Positions 17,834 to 26,631 of a DNA stretch of 64,000 nucleotides are shown piece after piece. The notes under the pieces are model-generated. The model made no database searches. It saw nothing but the letters and a program-made list of their open reading frames with translations, and was not told the DNA's origin. The translations under genes and the position numbers were made by a program. Source of the DNA: Dechloromonas hankyongensis (GTDB lineage Bacteria > Pseudomonadota > Gammaproteobacteria > Burkholderiales > Rhodocyclaceae); contig NZ_JAKLTN010000002.1 in assembly GCF_022012295.1 (NCBI RefSeq), positions 496,001 to 560,000 of the forward strand, given 5' to 3'. Position 1 is the first letter of the stretch. Every line of letters begins with the position of its first letter.

Positions 17834-19235
17834 CGCAGTCGTTGCGCGGGGCAGGGTATTGATCGGCGATGCGGAGGCTGCTGCGGCCGGCATTCGTCCT
17901 GGCCAGAAGCTATCGACGGCGCTCGGCCTGCACCCCGGCTTGGCCGTTTTCGAGCGCCATGAGGCACGCGAACGGCAGGCCCTGGAAAGCCTGGCCTGCT
18001 GGGCCGGCCGTTTTACGCCGACGGTCAGCCTGGCGCCGCCGAACGAGCTCCTGCTCGAAATCGGCGGTTGCCTGCGCCTGTTCGGCGGCATCGAGCCCAT
18101 CGTCGCTGCCGTGACGGCAGGTTGTGTCGAGCAAGGCTATGCCCCGGGCTGGGCTGCGGCACCGACCCCGCTGGGCGCGCGCTGGCTGGCGCGGTCGGGT
18201 GCGGGAGCGATCCTGGGCGAGTCGGCCGGCCTGCAGGCGGCGCTCGCCGCTTTGCCCTGCCATATTCCCGGTTGGCCGGCCGAGGCCGTGGCGCGACTCG
18301 ATTCCTTCGGCTTGCGGCGGCTCGGCGATTTGCGCGCCATGCCGGGTGCCGGTTTGCGCCGGCGCATCGGCAATCGGCCGGTGGACGACCTGGCGCGGGC
18401 CTGGGGCGATCTGCCCGATCCGCAGCAAGCCTTCATTTTTCCGGAATGCTTTGCCTGCGAACTAGAACTGCCATCCCGCGTCGAGCACGCCGAGGCGTTG
18501 CTTTTTTCCGGCCAGCGTTTGTTCTCCGCACTGGCCGGCTGGCTGCATGTGCGGCAACGGCTGGTCAGGCGCTGCACACTGCGCCTGAAGCACGACGACG
18601 GTGCGCCCAGCGAGCTGGCCCTCAATTTCGCCGAGCCGGCGGCCGACGAGGGGCGTTTCCTGCGCCTGTTGCGCGAGCGTCTCGGCCGCTTGCAGCTGGC
18701 ATCGCCGGTCGAGGCGGTGTGCTTGCAGGCCGACGAGGTGGTCGATAAACAAGGGAGCAGTGTCCATCTGTTCGATCGGGCGGCAGACGGTGAAGGCGCC
18801 CTGGCTTGCCTCGAACGTCTGCGCGCCCGTCTGGGCGAGCGCGCCGTGCTGGCGCTGGAAGCCGTTGCCGACCACCGGCCGGAATGCGCCAGTTGCGAAC
18901 GGGATGTCGTGACCGGATCGGACGTTCAGTCACGATCGGCCGTGCCTGCCGGAGTGGCGACCACTCAGGGCAAGCCTGGCACCCCGCATCGCCCTCTATG
19001 GCTGTTGCCGACGCCGCTGGCTCTGGTCGAACGGGCCGGCAGCCCGCATTGGCACGGTCCGCTCAAACTGCTCTCGAAGCCCGAGCGACTGGAAAGCGGC
19101 TGGTGGGACGAAGGCGAGCAGGGCGCCGCCGGCGATCTGCGGCGCGACTATTTCGTGGCGCGCAATCCGCAGGGCCAGTGGGCGTGGATCTTCCGCGATG
19201 CCGAGGGCTGGTGCCTGCACGGCCTCTTCGCCTAA
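17766..19235 (+). CDS. imuB: Y-family polymerase-like protein ImuB
   Basis: A 489-residue DNA polymerase Y-family homologue without catalytic activity; it links the mutasome to the beta clamp. The start is a GTG at 17766, giving the family-typical [20 protein letters not shown] lies before it, and the gene overlaps imuA. The polymerase palm and little-finger regions occupy residues 1-370, but the acidic metal-binding residues of true Y polymerases are not evident. A variable linker (about 375-410) precedes the C-terminal HRPLWLLPTPLAL segment conserved in ImuB proteins. dnaE2 begins 12 bases downstream. Confidence 0.93.
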   Translation: MLWLALHFPWLPIEALPLRQPPSAVVARGRVLIGDAEAAAAGIRPGQKLSTALGLHPGLAVFERHEARERQALESLACWAGRFTPTVSLAPPNELLLEIGGCLRLFGGIEPIVAAVTAGCVEQGYAPGWAAAPTPLGARWLARSGAGAILGESAGLQAALAALPCHIPGWPAEAVARLDSFGLRRLGDLRAMPGAGLRRRIGNRPVDDLARAWGDLPDPQQAFIFPECFACELELPSRVEHAEALLFSGQRLFSALAGWLHVRQRLVRRCTLRLKHDDGAPSELALNFAEPAADEGRFLRLLRERLGRLQLASPVEAVCLQADEVVDKQGSSVHLFDRAADGEGALACLERLRARLGERAVLALEAVADHRPECASCERDVVTGSDVQSRSAVPAGVATTQGKPGTPHRPLWLLPTPLALVERAGSPHWHGPLKLLSKPERLESGWWDEGEQGAAGDLRRDYFVARNPQGQWAWIFRDAEGWCLHGLFA

Positions 19236-19247
19236 TCCGGTGATGCC

Positions 19248-22200
19248 ATGTCCTTGCCTGACTATGCAGAACTGCATTGCCTGTCGAATTTCACCTTCCT
19301 GCGCGGCGCATCGCATCCGGATGAACTGATCGAGCAGGCTGCAAGTCTGGGCTATACTGCCCTGGCGCTGACCGACGAATGCTCGCTGGCCGGCGTCGTG
19401 CGGGCGCACCAGGCAGCCAAGGCGGCCGGGTTGAAGCTGCTGATCGGCAGCGAGATGACGACCAGCGACGGTTTGAAGCTGGTTTTCCTGGCCAAGAACC
19501 GCGAAGGTTACGGCAACCTGTCGGCCCTGATCACGCTGGCCCGACGGCGGGCGGATAAGGGGGGCTACACCCTGCAGCGCCATGATCTCAACGCCGTGTC
19601 GCCCAACGGGGCGCTACCCGATTGCCTGGTGCTGTGGGTTCCCGGAGAGAGGGCTTCAGCCGCCGATGGGCAATGGCTGGCCGAGCGTTTTCCCGGCCGG
19701 GCCTGGATCGCCGTTGAACTGCATGCCGGCCCGGACGATGCGGCCAAACTGGCCGACCTGCAGGCCCTCAGTGGGGCGTGCCGCCTGCCGCTGGTGGCGG
19801 CGGGCGACGTGCACATGCACATCCGCGCCCGGCGGCCGGTGCAGGACGTGCTGACGGCGCTACGCCTGAAAACGACGGTCTTCGCAGCCGGCCATGCGCT
19901 GCTTCCCAATGCCGAGCGGCATCTGCGGACGCGGCTGCGCCTATCGCGTCTCTATCCGGCAGAGTTGCTGGCCGAAACCGTGAACATCGCCGATCAGTGC
20001 GCGTTTTCGCTGGATGAGCTGCGCTACGAATATCCGGAGGAAATCGTACCGGCCGGCCATACGCCGACTTCTTGGTTGCGCCACGAGACCGAAGCCGGCC
20101 TTTTGGGGCGCTATCCGCAGGGCGTTCCCGCCGATGTCCGGCAACGGGTCGAGCACGAACTGGAGCTGATTGCCGAACTCAGGTACGAAGCGTATTTCCT
20201 GACGGTGTACGACATCGTCTGCTACGCCCGCAGCGTCGATATCCTGTGCCAGGGGCGTGGCTCGGCGGCCAACTCGACGGTCTGTTACGCCCTCGGCATC
20301 ACCGAGGTCGATCCGGCCCGGGCGGCCATGCTGTTCGAGCGTTTCATCTCGAAGGAGCGGGGTGAGCCGCCCGACATCGATGTCGATTTCGAACACGAAC
20401 GCCGCCCCGAGGTCATCGCCTACATCTACGAGAAGTATGGCCGCGAACGGACGGCACTGGCCGCCGCGCTGATCACTTACCGGACCAAGGGGGCCTTGCG
20501 TGATGCGGGCAGGGCGCTCGGCTTCGAGGCGGCGCGTATCGATGCGCTGACCGCCTCGTTGGCCTGGTGGGATCGGCGCGAGCAACTGCCTGAACGCTTT
20601 GCCGAACAGGGACTTGACCCGGATTCGCCGCGCGTCGGCAAATGGCTGTGGATTGCCGAGCAGTTGCACGGCTTTCCGCGCCATCTGACCCAGCATGTCG
20701 GCGGCTTCGTCATGTCGCGCGGCCCGCTGGCCCGGCTAGTGCCGGTCGAGAACACGGCCATGCCGGAGCGCACGGTGATCCAGTGGGACAAGGACGACCT
20801 CGACGCGGTCGGTCTGATGAAGGTCGATGTGCTGGCCCTGGGCATGCTGTCGGCGCTGCGGCGCATGCTCGATATGTTAAGTCGTAGCACCGGCCGAACG
20901 TGGCGCTTATGGGACATCCCGGCCGAAGACCCGGCAGTCTATGAGATGCTCTGCCACGCCGACAGCATGGGCGTCTTCCAGGTCGAGTCGCGAGCCCAGA
21001 TGTCCATGCTGCCTCGCCTCAAGCCGCGCCGTTACTATGATCTCGTTGTTGAGGTGGCGCTCGTCCGGCCTGGGCCGATCCAGGGTGATATGGTGCATCC
21101 TTACCTGAAGCGGCGGCAGGGCAAGGAGCGCATCGAGAAAATTTCGAATCCCGTCGACGAGGTTCTCAAACGCACCTATGGCGTGCCCATCTTCCAGGAG
21201 CAGGTCATGCAGCTGGCCATCGTCGCTGCCGGTTTTACCCCCGGCGAAGCGGATGAGTTGCGCCGGGCCATGGCCGCCTGGCGGCGCAAGGGCAACCTGC
21301 AGCGCTACCAGGACAAGCTGCGCGCCGGCATGGCTGCCAACGGCCTGCCGGCTGCATTCGCCGAACGCATCGTGTTGCAGATCCAGGGTTTCGGCGAATA
21401 TGGCTTTCCCGAATCGCACGCCGCCAGTTTTGCCTTGCTCGTCTATGCCTCGGCCTGGCTCAAGCGCCACCACCCTGCCATCTTCCTGTGCGGTCTACTC
21501 AACAGCCAGCCGATGGGTTTCTATGCGCCGTCCCTGCTGATCCAGGATACCCGGCGCCATGGCGTCACCATGCTGCCCCCGGACGTGGCGGCTAGCGACT
21601 GGGACTGCACCCTTGAGCAAAATGGTGCGGTGCGCCTTGGCCTGCGCCAGATCAAGGGCTTCGCGCAGGCCGCTGCCGATGGCATTGCGGCAGCCAGGGG
21701 CAGCCGGCCGTTTCGCGATGTCGAAGACCTAGCGGTCCGTGCCGGCTTGCAACGCCGCGACCTCGACCTGCTGGCAGCTGCCGATGCCCTGCGCCAGCTT
21801 GCCGGCCATCGGCGGCAGGCGGCATGGGCGGCGAGCGTGGAAAAAGCTACGGTGGTGGTGCAGGGCGACCTGTTCGACAGCACTCCCCTGGCCGAGCCGG
21901 ATATCGCCTTGCCGGCTCCCGGTGCAGGCGAGAATCTCGTCGCCGATTACCGTCATCTCGGCCTGACGCTGCGTCCCCACCCGCTGACCCTGTTGCGCCG
22001 CCACTTGACCGAGCGTCGCTTCATTCCGGCGGCCGACCTCAGGCGCTCCGGCCACCGTGCCCTGGTCCGCGCCGCCGGCATCGTCGTCGGCCGCCAGCGG
22101 CCGGGCACGGCGACCGGTATCGTTTTCGTGACGCTGGAGGACGAAACCGGCTTGATCAACGTCGTCGTCCATCCGCAACTGGTGGACAAGCAGCGTCGGG

Positions 22201-22340
22201 AATTGCTGGGCGCCGGCCTGCTCGGAATCTACGGGCAATTGCAGGTGGAGGGCGAGGTCGTACACCTCGTCGCCAAGCGGCTGGTCGATCTTTCCGCCTG
22301 GCTCGGCAAGCTGGAAACATCGAGCCGGGACTTCCATTAA
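19248..22340 (+). CDS. dnaE2: Error-prone DNA polymerase DnaE2
   Basis: A 1,030-residue C-family polymerase used for damage-induced mutagenesis. N-terminal PHP domain (YAELHCLSNFTFLRGASHPDE), then the polymerase core with GRGSAANS and PPDIDVDFEHERR, which supplies catalytic aspartates, and VGLMKVDVLALGM. The C-terminus carries an OB-fold (about 950-1,010). The shorter length (replicative DnaE is about 1,160) and its position after imuB identify DnaE2. Last gene of the LexA-controlled operon. Confidence 0.96.
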   Translation: MSLPDYAELHCLSNFTFLRGASHPDELIEQAASLGYTALALTDECSLAGVVRAHQAAKAAGLKLLIGSEMTTSDGLKLVFLAKNREGYGNLSALITLARRRADKGGYTLQRHDLNAVSPNGALPDCLVLWVPGERASAADGQWLAERFPGRAWIAVELHAGPDDAAKLADLQALSGACRLPLVAAGDVHMHIRARRPVQDVLTALRLKTTVFAAGHALLPNAERHLRTRLRLSRLYPAELLAETVNIADQCAFSLDELRYEYPEEIVPAGHTPTSWLRHETEAGLLGRYPQGVPADVRQRVEHELELIAELRYEAYFLTVYDIVCYARSVDILCQGRGSAANSTVCYALGITEVDPARAAMLFERFISKERGEPPDIDVDFEHERRPEVIAYIYEKYGRERTALAAALITYRTKGALRDAGRALGFEAARIDALTASLAWWDRREQLPERFAEQGLDPDSPRVGKWLWIAEQLHGFPRHLTQHVGGFVMSRGPLARLVPVENTAMPERTVIQWDKDDLDAVGLMKVDVLALGMLSALRRMLDMLSRSTGRTWRLWDIPAEDPAVYEMLCHADSMGVFQVESRAQMSMLPRLKPRRYYDLVVEVALVRPGPIQGDMVHPYLKRRQGKERIEKISNPVDEVLKRTYGVPIFQEQVMQLAIVAAGFTPGEADELRRAMAAWRRKGNLQRYQDKLRAGMAANGLPAAFAERIVLQIQGFGEYGFPESHAASFALLVYASAWLKRHHPAIFLCGLLNSQPMGFYAPSLLIQDTRRHGVTMLPPDVAASDWDCTLEQNGAVRLGLRQIKGFAQAAADGIAAARGSRPFRDVEDLAVRAGLQRRDLDLLAAADALRQLAGHRRQAAWAASVEKATVVVQGDLFDSTPLAEPDIALPAPGAGENLVADYRHLGLTLRPHPLTLLRRHLTERRFIPAADLRRSGHRALVRAAGIVVGRQRPGTATGIVFVTLEDETGLINVVVHPQLVDKQRRELLGAGLLGIYGQLQVEGEVVHLVAKRLVDLSAWLGKLETSSRDFH

Positions 22341-22498
22341 GCCGCAGCCTCTTGCAAAATTGCCGGTTTGGCCATTCTTATCCGGATGGTATTTATAAAT
22401 GCTTGTGATCGTGACAAACCGCACGGTCGAAGAACAGCGGTCGCCCTTACCATGATGCGAAACCCTGCTCCCTCATTCATGCGTATTCGCTGCCCACG

Positions 22499-25351
22499 AT
22501 GAATCTCTCCAGATTGTTCCGTACCGTGCCCCCAGGGAATTCAATGGCACAAGACTTGGGCCTGCTTGCCCGCGCTTCGCTGGCCGCCGCCATAGCTGGA
22601 TGTTTCATGACGCCGGCACTGGCGACCCCGGAAAAAGCCGCCAGTTACTACGAAGACGCGCTGCGCCGCTTCGAAAAGGACGACATGCCGGCCGCGGTCA
22701 TCCAGTTGAAAAACGCCATCCAGCAGGATCAGAAAATGCTGGCCGCCCACCTGCTGCTCGGCAAGGCCTTGCTCAAGGATGGTGACCTCAAGGGGGCTGA
22801 AGCCGCTTTCGAAGAGGCGCTCAAGCAAGGGGTAAATCGGGGCGAAGTCGCCATTCCACTCGGTCAGGTCTTCATGGCCCTCGGGCGTCCCGATGCTGTC
22901 ATCGACCGCATCCAGCCTTCCGGCCTGTCGCCGGCTCTGCAGGTCGACATCCTGACCCTACGCGGCAATGCCTACCTGGAATCCGGGAAAAACAGCCTGG
23001 CTACCCAGAATTTCGATCAGGCGCGCTCCATCGACCCGCGATCCGCAACGCCGCTGATCGCCGAAGTTTCCATGCTACTGGGCATGGGCCGCATCGACCA
23101 GGCACGCGAAAAAGCCAACAGGGCGGTCGAACTGGCGCCGAACAATGCTTTCGCCTGGAATGCCAAGGCCTCGGTCCTCCATGCCTCGCTCGATGCGGCG
23201 GGCGCCATGGCGGCTTACGACAAGGCGCTGGCACTGACGCCCAAGCATGTCGATGCCCGCATCGCCAGGGCGGCCCTGCTCATCGACCTGAAGCGTGAGG
23301 CCGAAGCCCGCAAGGATCTCGATTACCTGCTCGAACAGGCCCCGGACGAACCGCGTGCGGCCTATCTGCGCGCCGTCCTGGCCGGACAAAAAGGCGATAC
23401 GGTCGCTGTGAACGACGCGCTGAAGGAAGTGACGCGCACCATCGACGCCGTGCCGCCGGCATGGCTGGCACGCCGCGAGCAGTTGCTGATGGCCGGTGCC
23501 CTGGCGCATTACGGTCTGGCCAATCATCAAAAAGCTCGCGAATATCTGGATGCGGTCATTGCGCGCAACCCCGGCAACAACGGCGCCAAAAAGCTGCTCG
23601 CTTCGATCTATGTCGATGCCAAGGACTATGCGCGAGCGCAGACCTTGCTCGAGTCGCTGCAGAGAGCGTTGCCGGACGACCCTCAGGTGATGTATCTGCT
23701 GGGTTCCGTGAACCTGGCACAACGCCGCTATTCCCAGGCCAGCGAGCTGCTCGAAAAGGCGGCGGCCCGCACCGGATCCCCCGAGATCAACCGATCGCTC
23801 GGCTTCAGCCAGCTCAGCATGGGCAAGGCCGAACAGGGCCAGGCCAGCCTGGAACGGGCCTTTGCCGCCAACCCGGCCGATGCGCAAGCCGGCATGGCCC
23901 TGGCGACGCTCTACATACGCTTAGGCAAGCCGGACAAGGCGCTCAAGACGGCCGAGGGGATGGTCAAGCGCGATCCGGCCAATCTGACCGCGCTCAATTT
24001 CCTCGGTGCGCTCAAAGGCGCCAGCGGTGACAAGAACGGGGCAAGGGCGGTCTATGGTGAGGTGCTGGCCAAGGATCCGGATTTCACCCCGTCCGTCCTG
24101 AATCTGGCACGCCTGGACATGGCGGACAAGCGCTTCGACGAGGCACGCCGCCGGCTCGATGCAGTTCTGCGCAAACGTAGCGACGATGCCCAGGTTCTGT
24201 TCGAATACGGTCAACTCGAGCAGCGCGCCGGCCGACCGGAAGAGGCGATCCGTTATCTGGCCAAGGCCGGCAATGTGCAGCGAACCGACCCTGCGCCCAG
24301 CCTGGCGCTGATCGATCTGCACCTGAACTTGCGGCAGAGCGACCAGGCTTTGGCGGTGGCCAAGCAGTTGTCAGGCAAATTCCCGACCAGCCTGCCGGCG
24401 CAACTTGCTTTGGCGCGTTCGTTCCTGGCAAGCGGAGACGCCATCAATGCCCGTTCGACCTTGGGCGGGGCGACCCGCCTGGCCGAGTTCGACGCCAAAG
24501 CGCAGGCTGCCATCGCCCGCCTGCAACTCGCGGCAAACAATCCCGACGGGGCCTCCTATAGCGTCTATAAGGCTTTGCAGGGAAATCCGGAGGATGTTTC
24601 GGCCCTTGCCCTGGCGGTTCAGGTCGAAGCCCGCCGTGGCGATGCAGCCAAGGCCGACGCAGCGCTCAAGACGTTGCTCGCCAAGCACCCGAATGCCCTC
24701 GAAACCTTGCGCGTGACTGCCGATCTGGCCATGTCACGCGGTCAATATGCGGCGGCCATCGCCGGGTATCGCAAACTACTGTCCCGCGAGGAAAACACCG
24801 GAAACGCACTGGCCTTGGTGCAGGCTCACATAGCAGCCGGCGAGGCGGCCAAGGCCACCTCCGTCCTGGAGGGCTGGGTCAAGGGCCATCCCAAGGACAA
24901 ACTGGCATCCAAGGCACTGGCCGAGGCCCAGTTCCGCGCCGGCCAACTGGCGGCGGCTCGCCAGACCTATCAGTCCGTGGTCAAGGAGAGTCCTGACGAC
25001 GCATTGGCGCTCAACAACTACGCGAATCTATTGCAGCAGATGAATGACCCTGCAGCGCAGGAAATGGCCGAGCGCGCCGTGAAGCTGTCGCCGAACAGCG
25101 CTATCTACGCCGATACCCTGGGCTGGATTCTGGTCGGCAAAGGGCAGATCGAGCCCGGCCTGCGCTATTTGCGCGAAGCCCGATTGCGCAGCCCGGAGAG
25201 CGCGGAAATCCGTTTCCATCTCGCCTATGCGTTGTCCAAGGTCGGGCGCAAGGAAGAGGCGAAAGAGGAGTTGAGCGCAGCGCTCCGGGATTCCGGGCGT
25301 CTGGCAAACAATGTCCCTTTGGCCCAGTTGAGGAAGGAACTAGGCCTGTGA
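22499..25351 (+). CDS. prsT: PEP-CTERM system TPR-repeat protein PrsT
   Basis: A 950-residue exported protein consisting almost entirely of tetratricopeptide repeats, about 20, including EKAASYYEDALRRFEKDD, ALKQGVNRGEVAIPLGQ and the C-terminal ALNNYANLLQQMND. PrsT proteins accompany exosortase and extracellular polysaccharide systems in Gram-negative bacteria. A hydrophobic segment (LARASLAAAIAGCFMTPALA) forms a signal peptide. The start is open: the ATG at 22499 gives a basic leader, while the ATG at 22544 has AGGGAA before it and gives a shorter signal peptide; both are in frame. A PEP-CTERM gene follows. No exosortase gene lies in the window. Confidence 0.88.
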   Translation: MNLSRLFRTVPPGNSMAQDLGLLARASLAAAIAGCFMTPALATPEKAASYYEDALRRFEKDDMPAAVIQLKNAIQQDQKMLAAHLLLGKALLKDGDLKGAEAAFEEALKQGVNRGEVAIPLGQVFMALGRPDAVIDRIQPSGLSPALQVDILTLRGNAYLESGKNSLATQNFDQARSIDPRSATPLIAEVSMLLGMGRIDQAREKANRAVELAPNNAFAWNAKASVLHASLDAAGAMAAYDKALALTPKHVDARIARAALLIDLKREAEARKDLDYLLEQAPDEPRAAYLRAVLAGQKGDTVAVNDALKEVTRTIDAVPPAWLARREQLLMAGALAHYGLANHQKAREYLDAVIARNPGNNGAKKLLASIYVDAKDYARAQTLLESLQRALPDDPQVMYLLGSVNLAQRRYSQASELLEKAAARTGSPEINRSLGFSQLSMGKAEQGQASLERAFAANPADAQAGMALATLYIRLGKPDKALKTAEGMVKRDPANLTALNFLGALKGASGDKNGARAVYGEVLAKDPDFTPSVLNLARLDMADKRFDEARRRLDAVLRKRSDDAQVLFEYGQLEQRAGRPEEAIRYLAKAGNVQRTDPAPSLALIDLHLNLRQSDQALAVAKQLSGKFPTSLPAQLALARSFLASGDAINARSTLGGATRLAEFDAKAQAAIARLQLAANNPDGASYSVYKALQGNPEDVSALALAVQVEARRGDAAKADAALKTLLAKHPNALETLRVTADLAMSRGQYAAAIAGYRKLLSREENTGNALALVQAHIAAGEAAKATSVLEGWVKGHPKDKLASKALAEAQFRAGQLAAARQTYQSVVKESPDDALALNNYANLLQQMNDPAAQEMAERAVKLSPNSAIYADTLGWILVGKGQIEPGLRYLREARLRSPESAEIRFHLAYALSKVGRKEEAKEELSAALRDSGRLANNVPLAQLRKELGL

Positions 25352-25445
25352 AGTCCTTACGAAATACTGTCGGTATTTTTTACACGGTCATGTCGGATTG
25401 TTTGAAGAAAATTGCATCACTATGAAACAAAAGGTATTTTTGTTT

Positions 25446-25461
25446 TGGCCCAGTTGTTGCT
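25446..25461 (+). promoter_or_regulatory. Sigma-54 (-24/-12) promoter of the PEP-CTERM gene
   Basis: TGGCCCAGTTGTTGCT matches the RpoN consensus TGGCAC-N5-TTGCW with the correct GG-to-GC spacing and one mismatch in the -24 box. Transcription would start around 25472, giving a leader of about 24 bases before the ATG at 25496. PEP-CTERM genes in related floc-forming bacteria are known to be under RpoN and PrsK/PrsR control. Confidence 0.72.
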
Positions 25462-25495
25462 TTGTACTGCACAAAGATTTTTCATGGGGAAAAAA

Positions 25496-26260
25496 ATGAA
25501 AAACCAACTGAAAGCACTGTCCGGAATCGTTGCCTTGGCACTGGCTGGTCAGGTTTCCGCTGCGACCAACTGGATTCTTGGTTCGAACTACGGCACGATC
25601 AGCGGTGGAGTTAGCGTCTCTGCGCTGTCCAACACCGGTGGCACGGACACCTCTGGATCGTCGGCCAATAATGCCGCGACCCAGACTATCCAGTCCGCAA
25701 CCTGGACCAATACCTATGGCGGCATCTTCAATGCCGATGCATGTGGTTCGGGATCGTATTGCGACGTGAATGAATCGATCAGTCCCGAGCACGCGATTGA
25801 CAACAATCAGCGTTACGACATGGCGCTGCTCAGCTTCTCGTCCGTGGTCAAGCTGACTCAGCTGACGCTGGGTTGGTGGCAGAACGACTCCGATGTCACG
25901 GTGATGGCCTACACCGGTGCCGGCGCCCCCACTTTGATCGGCAAGACCTACAGCCAGCTGGCAGGTTGGACGGTGGTCGGCAACTACTCCAATATCGGAC
26001 TGAACACCACCAATATCAATGCTGGCGGCTCGTACTCATCCTACTGGCTGATCGGCGCCTACAACCCACTGGTGAGCGGCTCGACCACTGGTTCCATGCT
26101 GACCGATAGTTACGACTACGTGAAGTTGGCGTCGGTTTCGGGTTGCGTCCAAGGAGCGACGGGCTGCACCCCGGGCAAGGTGCCGGAACCGGGTTCGCTG
26201 GCCCTCATGGGTATCGGCTTGCTGGGCCTGCTGCGTATGCGCAAGGCCGGAAAAATCTGA
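25496..26260 (+). CDS. PEP-CTERM sorting-domain protein
   Basis: A 254-residue exported surface protein. A signal peptide (MKNQLKALSGIVALALAGQV, cut after SA) leads into a Ser/Thr/Gly-rich, Cys-poor beta-rich body of unknown function. At the C-terminus there is a full sorting signal: VPEPGSLALMG, a hydrophobic span and the basic tail RMRKAGK. Exosortase is expected to cut near the PEP motif. The ATG at 25496 is chosen for the GGGGA before it; ATG 25484 is possible. The promoter is sigma-54-like and a terminator follows. Paired with prsT upstream. The body lacks a recognisable enzymatic domain. Confidence 0.9.
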   Translation: MKNQLKALSGIVALALAGQVSAATNWILGSNYGTISGGVSVSALSNTGGTDTSGSSANNAATQTIQSATWTNTYGGIFNADACGSGSYCDVNESISPEHAIDNNQRYDMALLSFSSVVKLTQLTLGWWQNDSDVTVMAYTGAGAPTLIGKTYSQLAGWTVVGNYSNIGLNTTNINAGGSYSSYWLIGAYNPLVSGSTTGSMLTDSYDYVKLASVSGCVQGATGCTPGKVPEPGSLALMGIGLLGLLRMRKAGKI

Positions 26261-26280
26261 AGCGACTGCTTTTCTTCGTA

Positions 26281-26309
26281 AAAATGGCACCTTTCGGTGC
26301 CATTTTTTT
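26281..26309. terminator. Intrinsic terminator after PEP-CTERM gene
   Basis: An 11-bp stem AAAATGGCACC/GGTGCCATTTT with TTTC loop and a T-run; the A-run on the other side lets it also serve the convergent acyl carrier protein gene. Confidence 0.92.
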
Positions 26310-26371
26310 GCCCACTCGTTTTGTCGAGTTGCCCGCCGCCACTTGCGCGGCAGCAGGGTGAGTGTAGTTTC

Positions 26372-26629
26372 TTACCGATTGGCAGAAAGCAGCGCCGCCA
26401 GCGAATTGACCGACCGCAGATGCTGGCGCGACGCTTCATCGTTGGCTTCGATGACGATCCCGTACTTCTTTTTCAGGCCGAGCACCAGCTCCAACGCGTC
26501 GATTGAATCGAGCCCCAGCCCGTCATCGGCAAACAGCGGCATATCGTCGCCAATGTCCGCTGGGGTGATGTCCTCTAGGTTCATCGTCTCGATAATGAAG
26601 GCTTTCAGTTCCTGATGTAGTTGGCTCAT
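26372..26629 (-). CDS. Acyl carrier protein (stand-alone, non-FabF-cluster)
   Basis: An 85-residue helical carrier protein. The phosphopantetheine attachment Ser42 lies in GLGLDSIDALELV, preceded by DDMPLFADD. It differs from the usual AcpP (DSLDTVEL), suggesting a specialised pathway such as aryl-polyene-like or exopolysaccharide lipid synthesis; that is inference. It starts two bases after the stop of the serine hydrolase gene on the same strand, so the hydrolase is translated first and the two form a unit. Confidence 0.88.
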   Translation of the reverse strand: MSQLHQELKAFIIETMNLEDITPADIGDDMPLFADDGLGLDSIDALELVLGLKKKYGIVIEANDEASRQHLRSVNSLAALLSANR

Positions 26630-26631
26630 GG

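Noticed and set aside
25355..25380. AAATAC/GTATTT hairpin after prsT
   Set aside because: A 6-bp A/T-rich stem with 5-base loop is weak; too uncertain to list as a terminator.
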